64,000 nt of DNA from Sodiomyces alkalinus F11 (lineage: Eukaryota; Ascomycota; Sordariomycetes; Glomerellales; Plectosphaerellaceae): assembly GCF_003711515.1 (NCBI RefSeq), contig NW_021167082.1, positions 753,310 through 817,309 on the forward strand. The letters are read 5' to 3'. A program made the translations under genes and the position numbers. The stretch's first letter is position 1; each line of letters opens with the position of its first letter. Shown one piece after another: positions 63,235 through 64,000 of the stretch. The notes below the pieces were generated by a model. That model searched no databases, was not told where the DNA came from, and was given only the letters and a program-made list of their open reading frames with translations.

Positions 63235-63870
63235 ATAACACGTTATTATTTCGTGGCCTACTAATTTATACCTAGTACGACCGGATTAAAAGCGGGAAAT
63301 GCTTACTAGTTATCCGCCTTACCGTTTATCCTATAAATTCGTCACGGCGAAACTAAACTCCCGGTATAGCCCGATTAAACACGGAAATCCTTAGCTGGTT
63401 ACACCCTACGCCGTGTTAGGTAATACCTATATCCTTATACGGAATATCGCCGGAGACGTCGCCCGTTTAGGGAATACCCAGGAAGCACGGGTTATAATGC
63501 TATTACTCGTTAGTCCCTAGGTTCCCTTTACTCCTGGGCTGATTTATCTTATGCCTATGATACTGTTATTCGTTATTCCCTGTTTAATTAGTACTCCGAA
63601 CGATACCTTCCTCCCGGGCACTGGTGGTGAAGTGATCCGGAGGCGGGGCCTCCCCTACGCCACCTAAGTTACTACGATAGACTTTATTAGTTATATATTA
63701 CCTATTCTTTATCGCTTACTTAATCTTAGAGGTAAGATACGATATCATCTAGCTTCTAACCTTAGACGCCTTAGAAATCGCACTTCGTTACGTTATATAT
63801 CCTGCTAGTACCTAGACTCTTTTATATATAGTTTCGAAGTTTTCTTAGCTAATTTATAGGTTAGGTGCTA
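63235..63870 (-). repeat. Repeat R7, right copy, inverted
   Basis: This is the partner of 59,590-60,370 in opposite orientation. Together they bracket 2.9 kb containing R1 copy B. A CCCGGGCACTGGTGGTGAAG stretch near 63,616-63,636 is less mutated than its counterpart at 59,925. Confidence 0.75.
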
Positions 63871-63904
63871 GTTACTTCGAGGTAATATTTATCCTTAAAT
63901 AGTA

Positions 63905-64000
63905 GTGGGCCCCCCCGCGGGCTATCTAGCTCGCCTCTATCTTAATTAGCTAATACCGTTCGCCCCCTAATCCGACGCGAATACGTAGTTAGCTCCTATT
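63905..64000 (+). repeat. Repeat R8, RIPped copy cut by the window end
   Basis: The last 95 bases match 31,128-31,225 (for example GCCGTTCGCCCCCT and ACGCAAATACACAGCTAGCC with TG/CA changed to TA). The rest of the copy lies outside the window. Confidence 0.7.

Noticed and set aside
1..64000. A complete Starship or other giant mobile element
   Set aside because: No credible captain recombinase, no defined edges and no coherent cargo set were found; the only hint is a weak segment at 58.6-59.05 kb.

Overview
The window looks like a repeat-rich, gene-poor island from a filamentous ascomycete (Pezizomycotina). The evidence is a set of fungal transposon families (chromodomain Ty3/gypsy, Tad1-like LINEs, Tc1/mariner), fungal-type short introns, and above all the mutation pattern. 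Most duplicated segments have decayed by C-to-T and G-to-A changes that turn CA/TG into TA, so Gln and Trp codons became TAG/TAA. This is the signature of repeat-induced point mutation (RIP). The species cannot be named from the sequence. No intact, confidently functional host gene was found.

Layout. 0-4 kb: a RIP-killed gypsy pol with an antisense ORF and an LTR-like tail. 4.06-4.54 kb: a MITE-like inverted-repeat element. 6.1-11.8 kb: a nearly full-length but RIP-destroyed Tad1-like LINE on the minus strand. 12.06-13.34 kb: a lightly mutated copy of an unclassified repeat (R1). 13.4-15.7 kb: a MADS-like orphan ORF and repeat R2, whose inverted partner lies at 42.0-43.6 kb. 15.8-17.3 kb: small broken genes. 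17.8-21.6 kb: a second LINE, internally deleted, that keeps its gag ORF but has lost the reverse transcriptase. 24.4-26.1 and 45.5-47.1 kb: direct copies (R3) of a CK1-like protein kinase gene, both RIPped; the second continues in frame into an unduplicated, lightly mutated tail.

28.4-29.5 kb: two convergent R1 ends. 31.0-32.2 kb: an unclassified gene with a recognisable promoter and one amber codon. 36.6-37.0 kb: a broken maltose O-acetyltransferase-like gene. 37.1-41.1 kb: repeat R4. 48.6-49.4 kb: a RIPped Tc1/mariner transposase. 57.07-57.69 kb: a relic of the N-terminal domain of a fungal NACHT (NLR-like) protein, still carrying a canonical intron. 59.6-63.9 kb: an R1 copy flanked by inverted R7 repeats.

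There is no operon or pathway logic. The genes relate through copying: pairs of copies, one RIPped and one less so, show original and mutated states side by side, and RIP stops at duplication edges. Small unclassified ORFs in lightly mutated stretches are listed with low confidence. Family assignments come from motif recognition by eye, not from database searches; copy boundaries were placed by reading and may be off by tens of bases.
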